Shown here: positions 1 through 9,356 of the stretch, in pieces
Numbering within the stretch: position 1 is the first letter of the stretch
Layout of the letters: the number at the start of each line of letters is the position of its first letter
NCBI RefSeq assembly: GCF_002968295.1
Contig: NZ_CP134399.1
Span: 4,216,001-4,280,000 of the forward strand
Source: Mycobacterium sp. ITM-2016-00317
GTDB taxonomy: Bacteria; Actinomycetota; Actinomycetes; Mycobacteriales; Mycobacteriaceae
DNA length: 64,000 nucleotides
Reading direction: 5' to 3'
The notes under the pieces: model-generated
Database searches by the model: none
What the model was told of the DNA's origin: nothing
Seen by the model: only the letters and a program-made list of their open reading frames with translations
Position numbers and translations under genes: made by a program

Positions 1-384
1 CTCGAAGTACAGGTCCACGTGGGCGTGCTCGGCGGCCTCCGCCAACTTGCCCGCCGACACGGCCATCAGCGCCTTGTTGGCGGTGACGACCGATTTGCCC
101 TGCTCGAGGGCGGCGAGGATGGCCTTGCGCGCCGGTTCGACCGGGCCCATCAGTTCGACGACGATGTCGACGTCGTCGCGCGAGACGAGCTCTTCGACGT
201 TGTCGGTCAGCATCTCCACCGGGACGCCGCGGTCGGCGGCCACCCGCCGGACCCCGATGCCGCGGATCGCCAGCGGTGCACCGATCCGGGCGGTCAGGTC
301 GGCCGCGCTCTCCTCGATGATGCGCACCACTTCGCTGCCCACATTGCCCAGCCCCAGTACGGCCACGCCGATTTCGTCACTCAC
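1..384 (-). CDS. hom: Homoserine dehydrogenase, N-terminal part (runs off the window)
   Basis: NADP-dependent reduction of aspartate semialdehyde to homoserine, the branch point to threonine and methionine. The visible 128 residues are the Rossmann NAD(P)-binding domain: the N-terminus reads [14 protein letters not shown], a GxGxxG dinucleotide motif, and later VTANKALM is the conserved block of the family. The start is GTG at 384, with GAGGTGA as ribosome binding site just upstream. The start overlaps the lysA stop as GTGA, so translation is probably coupled to lysA. The C-terminal catalytic and ACT regions lie beyond base 1. The order argS-lysA-hom matches M. tuberculosis (hom is also called thrA there). 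Confidence 0.95.
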   Translation of the reverse strand, partial: MSDEIGVAVLGLGNVGSEVVRIIEESAADLTARIGAPLAIRGIGVRRVAADRGVPVEMLTDNVEELVSRDDVDIVVELMGPVEPARKAILAALEQGKSVVTANKALMAVSAGKLAEAAEHAHVDLYFE

Positions 385-1806
385 CGCTTCACCTCACTCA
401 CTTCCAGACTCAAGAGATCGTCGACCGTCTCCCGGCGCAGGATCAGGCGTGCCCGCCCGTCGCGCACGGCCACCACGGCCGGCCGATCAGGTTGTAGCGG
501 CTCGACATCGAATAGCAGTATGCGCCGGTGGCCGCGACGCCGAGCAGATCCCCCGGTGTCACGTCGCCGGACAGCCATGCATCGCGCACCACGATGTCGC
601 CGCTCTCACAGTGCTTGCCCACCACCCGGGACAGCGTCGGCTCCGTGTCGCTGGTCCGCGACACCAGCCGGACGTCGTACTCGGCGTCGTAGAGGGAGGT
701 CCTGATGTTGTCGCTCATCCCGCCGTCGACGCTGACGTAGCGGCGGCTGCGGTCGGCGGCCACGGCGACGTCCTTGACGGTGCCGACCTCGTAGAGGGTG
801 ATCGTGCCGGGGCCCGCGATGGCGCGCCCGGGTTCGACCACCAGCCGGGGTGCGGGCAGCCCGACAGCGGCGGACTCCTCGCGAACGATCGACTGGAGTT
901 TCGCGGCCAGATCGGCCATCGGCGGCGGGTCGTCCTGCGGGAGGTAGGAGATGCCCAGTCCCCCACCGAGGTCGACGATGTCCATCTGGGAGGTCTTGTC
1001 GACGCCGAACTCGGCGACCACGTCTCGCAGCAGCCCGATCACCCGGCGGGCGGCCAGCTCGAAGCCGGCGACGTCGAAGATCTGGGAGCCGATGTGGCTG
1101 TGCAGGCCCACCAGGCGCAGGTTGTCGGTCTCGAACACCCGGCGCACCGCGGCCATCGCCGCGCCGCTGGCCAGCGACAGACCGAATTTCTGGTCCTCGT
1201 GTGCGGTGGAGATGAATTCGTGGGTGTGCGCCTCGACGCCGACGGTGACCCGCACCAGCACGTCCTGCACCACCCCGGCGGCACCGGCGATCGCGTCGAG
1301 CCGCTCGATCTCGATGTCGGAGTCCAGCACGATGTGACCGACCCCGGCCTTGACCGCCGCGGTCAACTCGGCGACGGATTTGTTGTTGCCGTGCACCGTG
1401 ATCCGTTCCGGCGGGAATCCGGCGTGCAGGGCGACCGCGAGCTCTCCCCGGTCGCCACGTCCAGCGACAACCCCTCTTCGTGGACCCACCGCGCGATCTC
1501 GGTGCACAGGAAGGCTTTCGCCGCGTAGTGGACGAACTCACCGCCGCCGAACGCTGCCGAGATGTCCCGGCAGCGGGCCCGGAAGTCGGCCTCGTCGATG
1601 ACGAACACCGGCGTCCCGAACTCCGCGGCGATGTCGGTCAGCGGCACACCGGCGATCGAGACGACTCCGTCGTCACCGCGAACAGCGTTCTGGGGCCAGA
1701 CGTTCGGGGCCAGCGCGAGGACGTCGGCAGCCGCTTCGGGGCGACCCGGGACCGGTGCCGGGTGGCCCTCTTCTGCATGTCGCTGCCCGGCAGGGTGGGC
1801 GATCAC
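381..1806 (-). pseudogene. lysA: Diaminopimelate decarboxylase with two apparent frameshifts
   Basis: PLP enzyme that decarboxylates meso-diaminopimelate to lysine. Two indels would have to be corrected to give a normal protein of about 476 residues. Segment one, from GTG 1806, includes VHYAAKAFL (PLP lysine near residue 97). The frame breaks at 1446-1449, where one G seems missing from a G run (GGGG on the coding strand) inside the conserved ATGGELAVAL. Segment two carries [21 protein letters not shown] and KHCESGD. The frame breaks again at 477-484, where a GGCC tandem unit seems lost (expected GRPAVVAV). The tail ends SLEVSEVKR. The start overlaps the argS stop (GTGA) and the stop overlaps the hom start (GTGA). 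Either two sequence errors or a real loss of function. Confidence 0.85.
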
Positions 1807-3455
1807 ATCCGCTCCGGAGCGCTGACGCCGAGGATGGCGAGTCCGTTGGCGATGACCTGGCGCGTGGCCGCGCACAGCGCCAGCCGCGCCGCGTGCAGAT
1901 CGCCGGGTTCCTCGTCGCCCTGCGGCAGCACCCGGCAGGAGTCGTAGAAGCGGTGGTAGTCGCCTGCCAGGTCCTCGAGGTAGCGCGAGACCCGGTGCGG
2001 TTCACGCAGACTCGCGGCGGTCTGCAGGACGCGCGGGAACTCGCCGATATTGCGGATCAGCGTGCCCTCTTTGTCGTGGGTCAGCAGATCCAGGTGCGCG
2101 GTGTCGGGTGCGACGCCGAGTTCGGCGGCGTTGCGGGCCAGCGCCGAGAGCCGCGCGTGCGCGTACTGCACGTAGTAGACCGGGTTCTCGTTGGACGCCG
2201 AGGACCACAGCTCAAGGTCGATGTCGATCGGGCTGTCGACCGAGCTGCGGATCAGCGCGTACCGGGCGGCGTCGACACCGATGGCGTCGACGAGATCGTC
2301 GAGTGTGATGACCGTCCCGGCGCGCTTGCTCATCCGGACCGGCTGACCGTCGCGGACCAGGTTGACCATCTGCCCGATGAGCACCTCGACGGTGTCGGGG
2401 TCGTCGCCGAGGGCGGCCGCGGCGGCCTTGAGCCGGGCGATGTAGCCGTGGTGGTCGGCGCCGAGCATGTAGATGCACAGGTCGAACCCGCGCTTGCGCT
2501 TGTCCAGGAAGTAGGCGAGGTCACCGGCGATGTAGGCGGGGTTGCCGTCACTCTTGATGACGACGCGGTCCTTGTCGTCGCCGAAGTCGGTGGTGCGCAG
2601 CCAGACTGCGCCGTCCTTCTCGTAGATGCTGCCGGTCTCGCGCAGTTTGGCGATGGCCTGGTCGACGCGTCCGGAGGTGTGCATCGAGTCTTCGTGGGTG
2701 TAGACGTCGAAGTCGGTGCCGAACTCGTGCAGCGATTCCTTGATGTGGTCGAACATCAGGTTCACGCCGATGGCCCGGAACGTCTCGTGCATGTCGGCCT
2801 CGGGCAGCTGCAGCGCGCCGGGCTCCTTGGCCAGCACCTGGGCGGCGATGTCGGCGATGTAGTCGCCGGCGTAGCCGTCCTCGGGGGCCGGTTCGCCCTT
2901 GGCGGCGGCGATCAGCGAGTTGGTGAACCGGTCGATCTGCGCGCCGTGGTCGTTGAAGTAGTACTCGCGGGTGACCTCGGCGCCCTGGGTGCTCAGCAGC
3001 CGGCCCAGCGCGTCACCGACCGCGGCCCACCGGGTGCCGCCGATGTGGATGGGGCCGGTCGGGTTGGCCGAGACGAACTCCAGGTTGACCTTCTTGCCGC
3101 CCAGCGCGGCGGAATGGCCGTAGCCGGGACCGGCCGAGATGACATTGCCGACGATGACGTTCTGCGCGGACGCCTCGATGCGCAGGTTGACGAATCCCGG
3201 GCCTGCGACGTCGGCGGCGGCGATGCCGTCCTGCGCGGCCAGCGCGGTGGCCAGCCAGCCCGCCAGCTCGCGCGGGTTCGCGCCGACCTTCTTGCCGAGT
3301 TGCAACGCCAGGTTGGTGGCGTAGTCACCGTGCTCGGGATTACGCGGGCGTTCGACGGTGACGGTTGCGGGCAGCGCGGCGGAGTCGAGGCCGTGCTCGG
3401 CCAGCACCGCGGCAGCGGTGGCCTTGAGCAGCTCGGCCAGATCGGCGGGGGTCAC
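1803..3455 (-). CDS. argS: Arginyl-tRNA synthetase
   Basis: Class I aminoacyl-tRNA synthetase charging tRNA-Arg; 550 residues, normal for the family. The N-terminal additional domain is residues 1-110. The nucleotide-binding signature appears as [10 protein letters not shown] (residues 131-140), with HIGG in place of HIGH, a known variation in actinobacterial ArgS. The second signature is RMSKRAGT near residue 375. The C-terminal anticodon-binding domain has the usual [12 protein letters not shown] helix. The start is GTG at 3455. The gene stands divergent from tRNA-Arg(CCG), about 100 bases away, and begins the argS-lysA-hom operon; its TGA overlaps the lysA GTG. Confidence 0.97.
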   Translation of the reverse strand: MTPADLAELLKATAAAVLAEHGLDSAALPATVTVERPRNPEHGDYATNLALQLGKKVGANPRELAGWLATALAAQDGIAAADVAGPGFVNLRIEASAQNVIVGNVISAGPGYGHSAALGGKKVNLEFVSANPTGPIHIGGTRWAAVGDALGRLLSTQGAEVTREYYFNDHGAQIDRFTNSLIAAAKGEPAPEDGYAGDYIADIAAQVLAKEPGALQLPEADMHETFRAIGVNLMFDHIKESLHEFGTDFDVYTHEDSMHTSGRVDQAIAKLRETGSIYEKDGAVWLRTTDFGDDKDRVVIKSDGNPAYIAGDLAYFLDKRKRGFDLCIYMLGADHHGYIARLKAAAAALGDDPDTVEVLIGQMVNLVRDGQPVRMSKRAGTVITLDDLVDAIGVDAARYALIRSSVDSPIDIDLELWSSASNENPVYYVQYAHARLSALARNAAELGVAPDTAHLDLLTHDKEGTLIRNIGEFPRVLQTAASLREPHRVSRYLEDLAGDYHRFYDSCRVLPQGDEEPGDLHAARLALCAATRQVIANGLAILGVSAPERM

Positions 3456-3556
3456 GAGGAACCATCCTATGGTCTGGGCTGTTCACGACCGAATCCGTTT
3501 CCGGTCCCGGCATGCGCTACGCTATCCACGCCCAACGGCGCAGCTGCACAGCACGC

Positions 3557-3629
3557 GCCCCCGTAGCTCAGGGGATAGAGCGTCTGCCTCCGGAGCAGAA
3601 GGCCGCAGGTTCGAATCCTGCCGGGGGCA
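3557..3629 (+). tRNA. tRNA-Arg, anticodon CCG
   Basis: A 73-base cloverleaf can be folded by eye. The acceptor stem is GCCCCCG with CGGGGGC and discriminator A at 3629. The D arm is TAGCTCAGGGGATAGAGC. The anticodon stem is TCTGC/GCAGA with loop CTCCGGA, so the anticodon is CCG and reads CGG. The T arm is GCAGG-TTCGAAT-CCTGC. The genome continues CCCA after the discriminator, so no exact CCA end is encoded. It lies divergent from argS, the enzyme that charges it. Confidence 0.96.
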
Positions 3630-4254
3630 CCCATCACACCAGGTGAATGTTCTACATCTGATACCCAGCGGGTGAAATCGGGTTTTCGGTCACCGCATTC
3701 GTTTGCCGTGTTCACCGCCCGTGTGTGCGGCAGCCTTCGGCCGCGGCCCCGAATAACCCCTCAGGCTTGCGGCCGGGTAACCAGGAGCGGGAACGCCGCT
3801 GACGCCAGTCTTTGCACCAGCATTTGCACGCCGGCAAGCGGAATACCGGCGATTGCCTCTTCGAATTGCGGCACGTGATGCCAAACGAGTCACGGCACCG
3901 TCGAGATGGCCCGGCGACCACGATCGGATTCGAATATGTCGACCTCGGCGCCCGCGCAGTTCCCCAGCGCGGGCCGAGCACGCCGTGTGACCTTCCGCAC
4001 GGACCCCGGACATGCGCTCCCCCGGCTGGATGATGTGCGCCGGTCTGGAGCAAGGGTCGCGTCCACCTGAGGGCCGGTGGTGGTCGCCGCACGGGCATAT
4101 CCGCCATCTACCGACAAGGCAACGAGTTCGCTGTTTTCGGCAGGTGAACGTTCGGAGCCTTTGTCGCACAGGCCGTTCCGTCGAGAGGCTGTACGAAGAG
4201 AAATTCGCCGCTGGATTTACCGGTCGCCAGTGTTCTATGGTCGGACCGCTACAG
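3630..4254. other. Gene-free stretch downstream of tRNA-Arg
   Basis: No open frame here looks coding on either strand: the candidates are arginine-rich shadows without a domain or a ribosome binding site. Base composition looks somewhat less GC-rich than the flanking genes. No duplicated tRNA 3' end, integrase or insertion sequence was seen. The right end holds the promoter region of the ABC importer. It could be an eroded region next to a tRNA insertion site, or it may hold an untranslated RNA; the sequence does not decide. Confidence 0.5.
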
Positions 4255-4273
4255 TTAGGTAAGGCAGTCCTTA
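4255..4273 (+). promoter_or_regulatory. IdeR-like iron box upstream of the ABC importer operon
   Basis: TTAGGTAAGGCAGTCCTTA matches the IdeR/DtxR consensus TTAGGTTAGGCTAACCTAA at 14 of 19 positions and contains a perfect TAAGG-CAGT-CCTTA dyad. It begins at the end of a possible -10 hexamer TACAGT (4250-4255) and lies 24 bases upstream of the first importer gene, a typical position for Fe-IdeR repression. The score is moderate, so binding is inferred. Confidence 0.55.
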
Positions 4274-4297
4274 TTACCTCGAGAGAACGGGGCCTGA

Positions 4298-5938
4298 ATG
4301 TCGGGCAGTACCGCGCGTCCCTACGTCCTGCCTCTGGTTCTGGCCACCGCCCTCGTCGTTGCCGCGTGTGGATCGTCCGGCTCCACGGCTTCCGGTACCG
4401 GTACCGCCACCGCCGACACGGTCACGGTCGCGGTGTCCAAGGACAGCGGGCCGCTGAATATCTTTGCGGGTCAAACCGATCAGATGACCGAACTGATCTA
4501 CGACAAGCTGCTGGCGCCGTCGCCGTATGTGGCCGAACCGCAGCCATGGCTGGCCAGCGAGGTCCGCCAGGTCAGCGCCACTACCTGGGACGTCGACCTG
4601 CGCGATGACGTGACCTGGCATGACGGCGAGCCATTCACCGCTGACGACGTGGCTTTCAGTTTTCACTTCATGCACGCCGCGCCGACCGGACGCTTCACCC
4701 ACCACGTCAACGACACCCCGTCGATCTCCACCGTCGAGGCCACCGGCGAGCACTCGGTGCGCTTCGTGTGCGACTACGCGTGCCCCGAACTCGGCACCGT
4801 CACTCTCGCCGACCTGCCGGTCCTGCCCGAGCATGTGTGGTCGAACGTCGACCCCGCCAAAGCCAAGGAGATGAACGAGCTTCCCGTCGGCACCGGCCCG
4901 TACAAGCTCGTCGACTACAGCCCCACCACCGGCTATCGCTTCGAGGCCAACCCCGAATACTTCGCGGGCACCCCGACCGTCGGGGAACTGGTCATGCCGG
5001 TGATCTCCGACACCTCGGCGGCATTCACGGCCCTGCGCTCGGGGCAGATCGACGCCGTCGACCGCGCTCTCACCCCGGAACTCGTCGACCAGTTCACCGC
5101 ATCCAGCGACATCGGCGTGGTGACCGTGTCACCGCTGGCCTATCCGGAACTCAAACTGAACTACACCCGAGAGCCGTTCGCGCAGCACGACGTCCGCGCC
5201 GCGCTGAACCTGGCCGTCGACCGCGACCAGATGCTCGACGTCGTCGCGCTGGGGCAGGGACGGCCCGCCACGCAGGGTTACATCCATCCGGACGCTCCGT
5301 TCGCCGATCCGGACGCCTCCACGCCCTACGATCCGCAGCGGGCCGCGGCGCTCCTCGATCAGCTCGGCTGGGTCGACGCCGATGGTGACGGCATGCGGGA
5401 GAACCCGGCCGGACCGACCACCCCGTTCACGCTGATCGTCGACGGGGGCAACGCTCCGCACGTGCGTGCCGCGGAGCTGGTGGCCGAGGACTTCGCCGAA
5501 GCGGGCATCGCCGTCGAGATCAAACCGCTGGACGCCGGGTCGCTGGCCGATGCCTCGGCGAAGATGGCCTACGACCTGTACATCAGGACCAATTCGCCAC
5601 ACGCCGTAGGTGATTCGACCCAGTTCATCATGTCGCACCGGTCCGACAACCTGTGGCAGCACCCCGATCTCGCCTACCCGGAGTTCGACGTGCTCTACGA
5701 CAAGTGGCGCGCGACCGAGACCAACGAGGCGCGCATCGCCGCGATGCAGGAGATGCAGAAGCTGTTCAACCGGCAGCCGACGGCGATCGCTCTGTACTAC
5801 CCCGACGAACACTGGGGCTACCGCGCCGACAAGTTCACCGGCTGGATCGAGACACCCGGCTACGGCATCGTGCACAAGTGGTCGTTCCTGCCGGCGGAAG
5901 TGGTCAAGGAGGCCAACGCGGAAGCACCGCAGGACTGA
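4298..5938 (+). CDS. Opp/Nik-type ABC importer, solute-binding lipoprotein
   Basis: Extracytoplasmic binding protein of the SBP_bac_5 family (peptides, nickel, opine-type metallophores), 546 residues. The N-terminus is a lipoprotein signal with lipobox VVAAC; Cys24 would be lipidated. Family blocks are WHDGEPFTADDVAFSF near residue 107 and VGTGPYKLVDY near residue 195. It is the first gene of a five-gene plus-strand operon and its TGA overlaps the ATG of the next gene by one base. The IdeR-like box upstream suggests derepression in low iron. Substrate is unknown; a peptide or a metal chelate are the main options. It is distinct from the OppA at 46022. Confidence 0.9.
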   Translation: MSGSTARPYVLPLVLATALVVAACGSSGSTASGTGTATADTVTVAVSKDSGPLNIFAGQTDQMTELIYDKLLAPSPYVAEPQPWLASEVRQVSATTWDVDLRDDVTWHDGEPFTADDVAFSFHFMHAAPTGRFTHHVNDTPSISTVEATGEHSVRFVCDYACPELGTVTLADLPVLPEHVWSNVDPAKAKEMNELPVGTGPYKLVDYSPTTGYRFEANPEYFAGTPTVGELVMPVISDTSAAFTALRSGQIDAVDRALTPELVDQFTASSDIGVVTVSPLAYPELKLNYTREPFAQHDVRAALNLAVDRDQMLDVVALGQGRPATQGYIHPDAPFADPDASTPYDPQRAAALLDQLGWVDADGDGMRENPAGPTTPFTLIVDGGNAPHVRAAELVAEDFAEAGIAVEIKPLDAGSLADASAKMAYDLYIRTNSPHAVGDSTQFIMSHRSDNLWQHPDLAYPEFDVLYDKWRATETNEARIAAMQEMQKLFNRQPTAIALYYPDEHWGYRADKFTGWIETPGYGIVHKWSFLPAEVVKEANAEAPQD

Positions 5939-6921
5939 TGGCTGTTGCGCGGCGGGTCGGGCAGTACGCCCTGGTGCTGTGGGCGGCGGTGACGCTGAAC
6001 TTCGCGCTGCCACACCTGGCGCCCGGGGACCCCGTCGTTTATCTGTACGGCGGTGCCGACCAGTCGCTGGACGAGGAGTCGCTGGCCCAGATCCGGGCGG
6101 GCTACGGACTGGACCGGCCGATCCTGGAGCAGTACCTCTCATTCTGGTCAGGCCTGCTGCACGGCGATCTCGGCCTGTCCGTGCAGCACAACCGTCCCGT
6201 CGCAGAAGTGCTGTGGGACAAGCTGCCGTGGACCGTCGCGCTGGTCGGCGTCTCGACGCTGCTGGCGTTCGTCATCGGTGCGCTGCTGGGGGCGTGGGCG
6301 GCATGGCGCCGCGGCACCGCCAAGGAAACCGGCGCCGTCGTCACCGTCCTCGCGCTGGACTCCATGCCGGGATTCTGGATCGGCATGATCCTCATCGCAG
6401 TGTTCTCGGTGAGCCTGGGCTGGTTCCCGTCCTACGGCGCGGCGGCCATCACAGCCACCGGCGGGGAGTGGCTCGTCGAAGTCGCGTCCCGCATGGTGCT
6501 GCCGATGGTGACGCTGACGGTGGCCGGCATCGGCGCCTTCTTCCTGATGACCCGCGCCGCGATGATCGGGGTGCTCGAGGAACCGTTCGTCCGACTGGCG
6601 CGCGCCAAGGGCCTCAGCGAGTTCCGCGTCGCGGTCCGCCATGCGCTGCACAATGCGCTGCTGCCGGTGTACACCACGCTGACGCTGACCGTCGGCGTGA
6701 TGTTGTCCGGTGCCGTCGTCGTCGAGAGCGTGTTCGCGTATCCGGGGTTGGGCAAGCTCATCTACGACGCGGTCACCGCGCGCGATTATCCGCTGCTGCA
6801 GGGCGCGTTTCTGCTGGCGACGGTCGGGATCGTGGCGGCGAACCTGCTGGCCGACCTGACCTATCCACTGTTGGATCCGCGGGTGCGTCGCACCGAGCGC
6901 CCGGAAGCGGTGCGCCGGTGA
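5938..6921 (+). CDS. ABC importer permease, DppB/NikB type
   Basis: Inner-membrane permease of the binding-protein-dependent transport family, 327 residues with about six membrane segments. The DppB-type N-terminus has RRVGQYALVLWAAVTLNFAL and LAPGDPV. The EAA-type loop contacting the ATPase appears as VRLARAKGLSEFRVAVRHAL. The C-terminus LLADLTYPLLDPRVR is characteristic of the family. The start ATG 5938 overlaps the preceding TGA (TGATG) and the stop overlaps the next GTG, so the operon is translationally coupled. Confidence 0.93.
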   Translation: MAVARRVGQYALVLWAAVTLNFALPHLAPGDPVVYLYGGADQSLDEESLAQIRAGYGLDRPILEQYLSFWSGLLHGDLGLSVQHNRPVAEVLWDKLPWTVALVGVSTLLAFVIGALLGAWAAWRRGTAKETGAVVTVLALDSMPGFWIGMILIAVFSVSLGWFPSYGAAAITATGGEWLVEVASRMVLPMVTLTVAGIGAFFLMTRAAMIGVLEEPFVRLARAKGLSEFRVAVRHALHNALLPVYTTLTLTVGVMLSGAVVVESVFAYPGLGKLIYDAVTARDYPLLQGAFLLATVGIVAANLLADLTYPLLDPRVRRTERPEAVRR

Positions 6922-8594
6922 AGGTTCTCGGTACGACCACCCGGTCCCAGCGCCTCGCGCTGACAGGTGCGGTGATTCTCGGCCTGCTGCTGATCATCGC
7001 CGCCGCCGCGCCGTGGCTGGCCCCCTACGACCCCGGCGAGCGCGTCACCCGGCCGTTCGCCGTCCCGTCGGCGGCGCACTGGCTCGGTGCCGATGACGCC
7101 GGCCACGACCTGCTGTCGCTGCTCATCCACAGCGCTCGCGTCTCCCTGTTCGTGGGTGTGGTCGCAGCCCTGGTGGCCACCGTCGTCGGCACGGTCGTCG
7201 GTGTGCTCGCCGGCTACCTGCGCGGCCCGGTGGACACGGTGCTGATGCGCGTGGTGGACGTCGTGCTGGCACTGCCGGTGTTGCCGTTGACCATCGTCAT
7301 CGGCGTCTTCGCGGGCCCCGGCCTGCGCACCCAGATCATGGTCATCGCCGCGGTGCTGTGGGCGGGCCTGGCCCGCGAGCTGCGCGCCCAGGTGCTGAGC
7401 CTGCGGGAACGCGACTACATCCAGGCCGAGCGCGCGATGGGCGCTGGAGCGTTCTACGTGCTGCGGCGCCACATCGTTCCTGCGATCTTCCCGTTGGTGG
7501 TCCCACAATTCGTGCTCACCATCAAGACCGCGATCCTGTTGGAGGCGTCTCTGGCGTTCCTCGGTCTCGGCGACATCTCGGCCGCCAGCTGGGGCTCGAT
7601 GCTGTCGATGGCGCATGAGCGCAACGCCTTCCTCACCGATGCGTGGTTGTGGTGGGTGCTGCCCCCGGGCCTGGCCATCGCCGTCACGGTGCTGGCGTTC
7701 GCGTTGCTGGGCAACGCGATTGAAGAGCGTTCGCGACCCGTTCTGCGTATCCGCCGCCGACGGGTCGGTCCCCCGGCCCGGCCTGTCGCCCCCGACGTCG
7801 AGGCTCCGCTGGTGGTTGACGGTCTCACCGTCGTGTACGGAGACCATCACGTCGGTGCGCGGAATGTCAGCTTCACCGTCGCCGCCGGCGAGGTTGTGGG
7901 ACTGGTCGGCGAATCCGGCAGTGGCAAGTCCACCGTTGCCGCCGCGGCCATGGGGCTGCTGCCGGCCGCCGCCGAGATCACCGACGGCCGCGTCCTTGTC
8001 GCCGGGCAAAACGTCGCGACCATGGCCGGGCCTGAACTGCGGGCCCTGCGCGGCAACCGGATCGCGCTGATCCCGCAGGAGGCGCTCAGCGCGCTGAACC
8101 CGGTGCGCACCGTCGGTTCTCAGCTCGACGAAGCGATCCGGGCGCACCGCTCCTGTAGCCGCGGCACCGCCCGCACGCGGACCTTGGAGCTGCTTCGGCA
8201 GGTGGGACTGCGCGATGACCACGTCGATGCCTACCCGCACCAGCTGTCCGGCGGCATGCGCCAGCGCGTGGTCATCGCGATGGCACTGGCCAACGAACCC
8301 GATGTGCTGATCGCCGACGAACCCACCAGTGGCCTGGACGCGATGCGGGAGGCCGAGGTCCTCACCCTGCTCGACGACTTGCGTATCCGGCATTCGCTGG
8401 CGCTGCTGATCGTCACGCACAACCTGCCGGTGATAGAACGGATCGCTCGTCGCATCGCGGTGATGAAGGACGGCGCCGTCGTCGAGATCGGTGCCACCGC
8501 CCAGATCATCGCGGCACCGCAGCATCCGTACACGCGTCGACTCGTCGAGTCCGCTCCTCGGCTCACGGCAGTGTCGCCGGGAGCTGCCCGATGA
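6918..8594 (+). CDS. Fused DppC-type permease and DppD-type ATPase
   Basis: A 558-residue fusion. Residues 1-275 are a second permease (WLGADDAGHDLLSLL, EAA loop YIQAERAMGAGAFYVLRRHI, six membrane segments). Residues 276-295 are an Arg/Pro-rich linker. Residues 296-558 are an ABC ATPase with Walker [10 protein letters not shown] (331-339), signature LSGGMRQR, Walker B DVLIADEPTSGLD and a switch histidine in LLIVTHNLPV. The two halves are usually separate genes. The reading frame is continuous through the linker, so this is a real fusion and not a frameshift. The GTG start overlaps the upstream stop as GTGA; the end overlaps the next ATG as ATGA. Confidence 0.93.
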   Translation: MKVLGTTTRSQRLALTGAVILGLLLIIAAAAPWLAPYDPGERVTRPFAVPSAAHWLGADDAGHDLLSLLIHSARVSLFVGVVAALVATVVGTVVGVLAGYLRGPVDTVLMRVVDVVLALPVLPLTIVIGVFAGPGLRTQIMVIAAVLWAGLARELRAQVLSLRERDYIQAERAMGAGAFYVLRRHIVPAIFPLVVPQFVLTIKTAILLEASLAFLGLGDISAASWGSMLSMAHERNAFLTDAWLWWVLPPGLAIAVTVLAFALLGNAIEERSRPVLRIRRRRVGPPARPVAPDVEAPLVVDGLTVVYGDHHVGARNVSFTVAAGEVVGLVGESGSGKSTVAAAAMGLLPAAAEITDGRVLVAGQNVATMAGPELRALRGNRIALIPQEALSALNPVRTVGSQLDEAIRAHRSCSRGTARTRTLELLRQVGLRDDHVDAYPHQLSGGMRQRVVIAMALANEPDVLIADEPTSGLDAMREAEVLTLLDDLRIRHSLALLIVTHNLPVIERIARRIAVMKDGAVVEIGATAQIIAAPQHPYTRRLVESAPRLTAVSPGAAR

Positions 8595-9346
8595 GCACGC
8601 TTCTCGAAATCGACTCGCTGACCGTCTCTTTCGACGGCAAGCCGGCCGTGTCCGAGGTGACGCTGACGGTGGCCGCAGGAGAAACCGTGGCTCTGGTCGG
8701 TGGGTCCGGAGCCGGCAAGTCCACCGTCGCTCGTGCGGTCGCAGGCCTGGTCACCCCGGCCTCGGGCACCATCCGCTTCGACGGCGTGGACCTGACGGCA
8801 GCGCGCCGGCGTCGCAGCCGGGAAGCGCGCCGCGGCATGCACCTGGTGTTCCAGGACCCCTACGCCGCACTCCCTCCGAACCTGCGGGTGCGTGAGATCG
8901 TCGCCGAACCGATGGTCATCCACCGTCTCGGCGACCGGGCCTCGCGCCGCGCCGCCGTGGTCGCCGCGCTGGAGAGCGTGCACCTGACGAGCGACCACCT
9001 CGACCGCTTCGCCCACGAACTGTCCGGCGGGCAGCGCCAGCGGGTCGCGTTCGCTCGAGCCCTGGCCGCCCGGGGGCGGCTGCTGCTGGCCGACGAACCC
9101 GCCAGCGGGCTGGACGCATCGCTGCGTGTGGAGGTCGTGGACCTCATGACCGAGCTCGCCACCACCCAGGGTCTCGCGGTCGTCCACATCACCCACGATC
9201 TGGCGCTCGCTGCGCGCAGCTGTCAGACCATCGTCGTCATGCAGGACGGACGGGTCGTCGAGAAAGGCCGCACCGCGGACGTTCTCGGCGCGCCGGCACA
9301 CGAATACACTGCCGCACTGGTCGCGGCAGCCACCAGTTCCAGTTGA
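8591..9346 (+). CDS. ABC importer ATPase, DppF/OppF type
   Basis: Second ATPase of the importer, 251 residues, expected to pair with the ATPase half of the preceding fusion. Walker A is GGSGAGKST, the Q-loop region reads HLVFQDPYAALPPNLRV, the signature is LSGGQRQR and Walker B is LLLADEPASGLDAS followed by VHITHDLAL. It is shorter than many OppF proteins and lacks the extra C-terminal oligopeptide-type extension with cysteines. Its ATG overlaps the preceding stop (ATGA). Confidence 0.93.
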   Translation: MSTLLEIDSLTVSFDGKPAVSEVTLTVAAGETVALVGGSGAGKSTVARAVAGLVTPASGTIRFDGVDLTAARRRRSREARRGMHLVFQDPYAALPPNLRVREIVAEPMVIHRLGDRASRRAAVVAALESVHLTSDHLDRFAHELSGGQRQRVAFARALAARGRLLLADEPASGLDASLRVEVVDLMTELATTQGLAVVHITHDLALAARSCQTIVVMQDGRVVEKGRTADVLGAPAHEYTAALVAAATSSS

Positions 9347-9356
9347 GGAGGAATAC

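Noticed and set aside
47..1528. Long open frame on the plus strand over lysA
   Set aside because: It is antisense to lysA, has no domain, and the minus frames contain all lysA motifs; a GC-rich shadow.
381..1806. Programmed frameshifting in lysA
   Set aside because: The breaks are not at a known slippery site followed by a structure, both need insertion of missing bases, and no lysA is known to use recoding.
3690..4169. Possible 159-codon gene downstream of tRNA-Arg
   Set aside because: Arg-rich, no ribosome binding site, overlapping frames in all phases; no sign of coding.
6861..8525. A 554-codon open frame opposite the permease-ATPase genes
   Set aside because: Rich in Arg, Gln and His with no motif, and the plus strand encodes clear ABC proteins.
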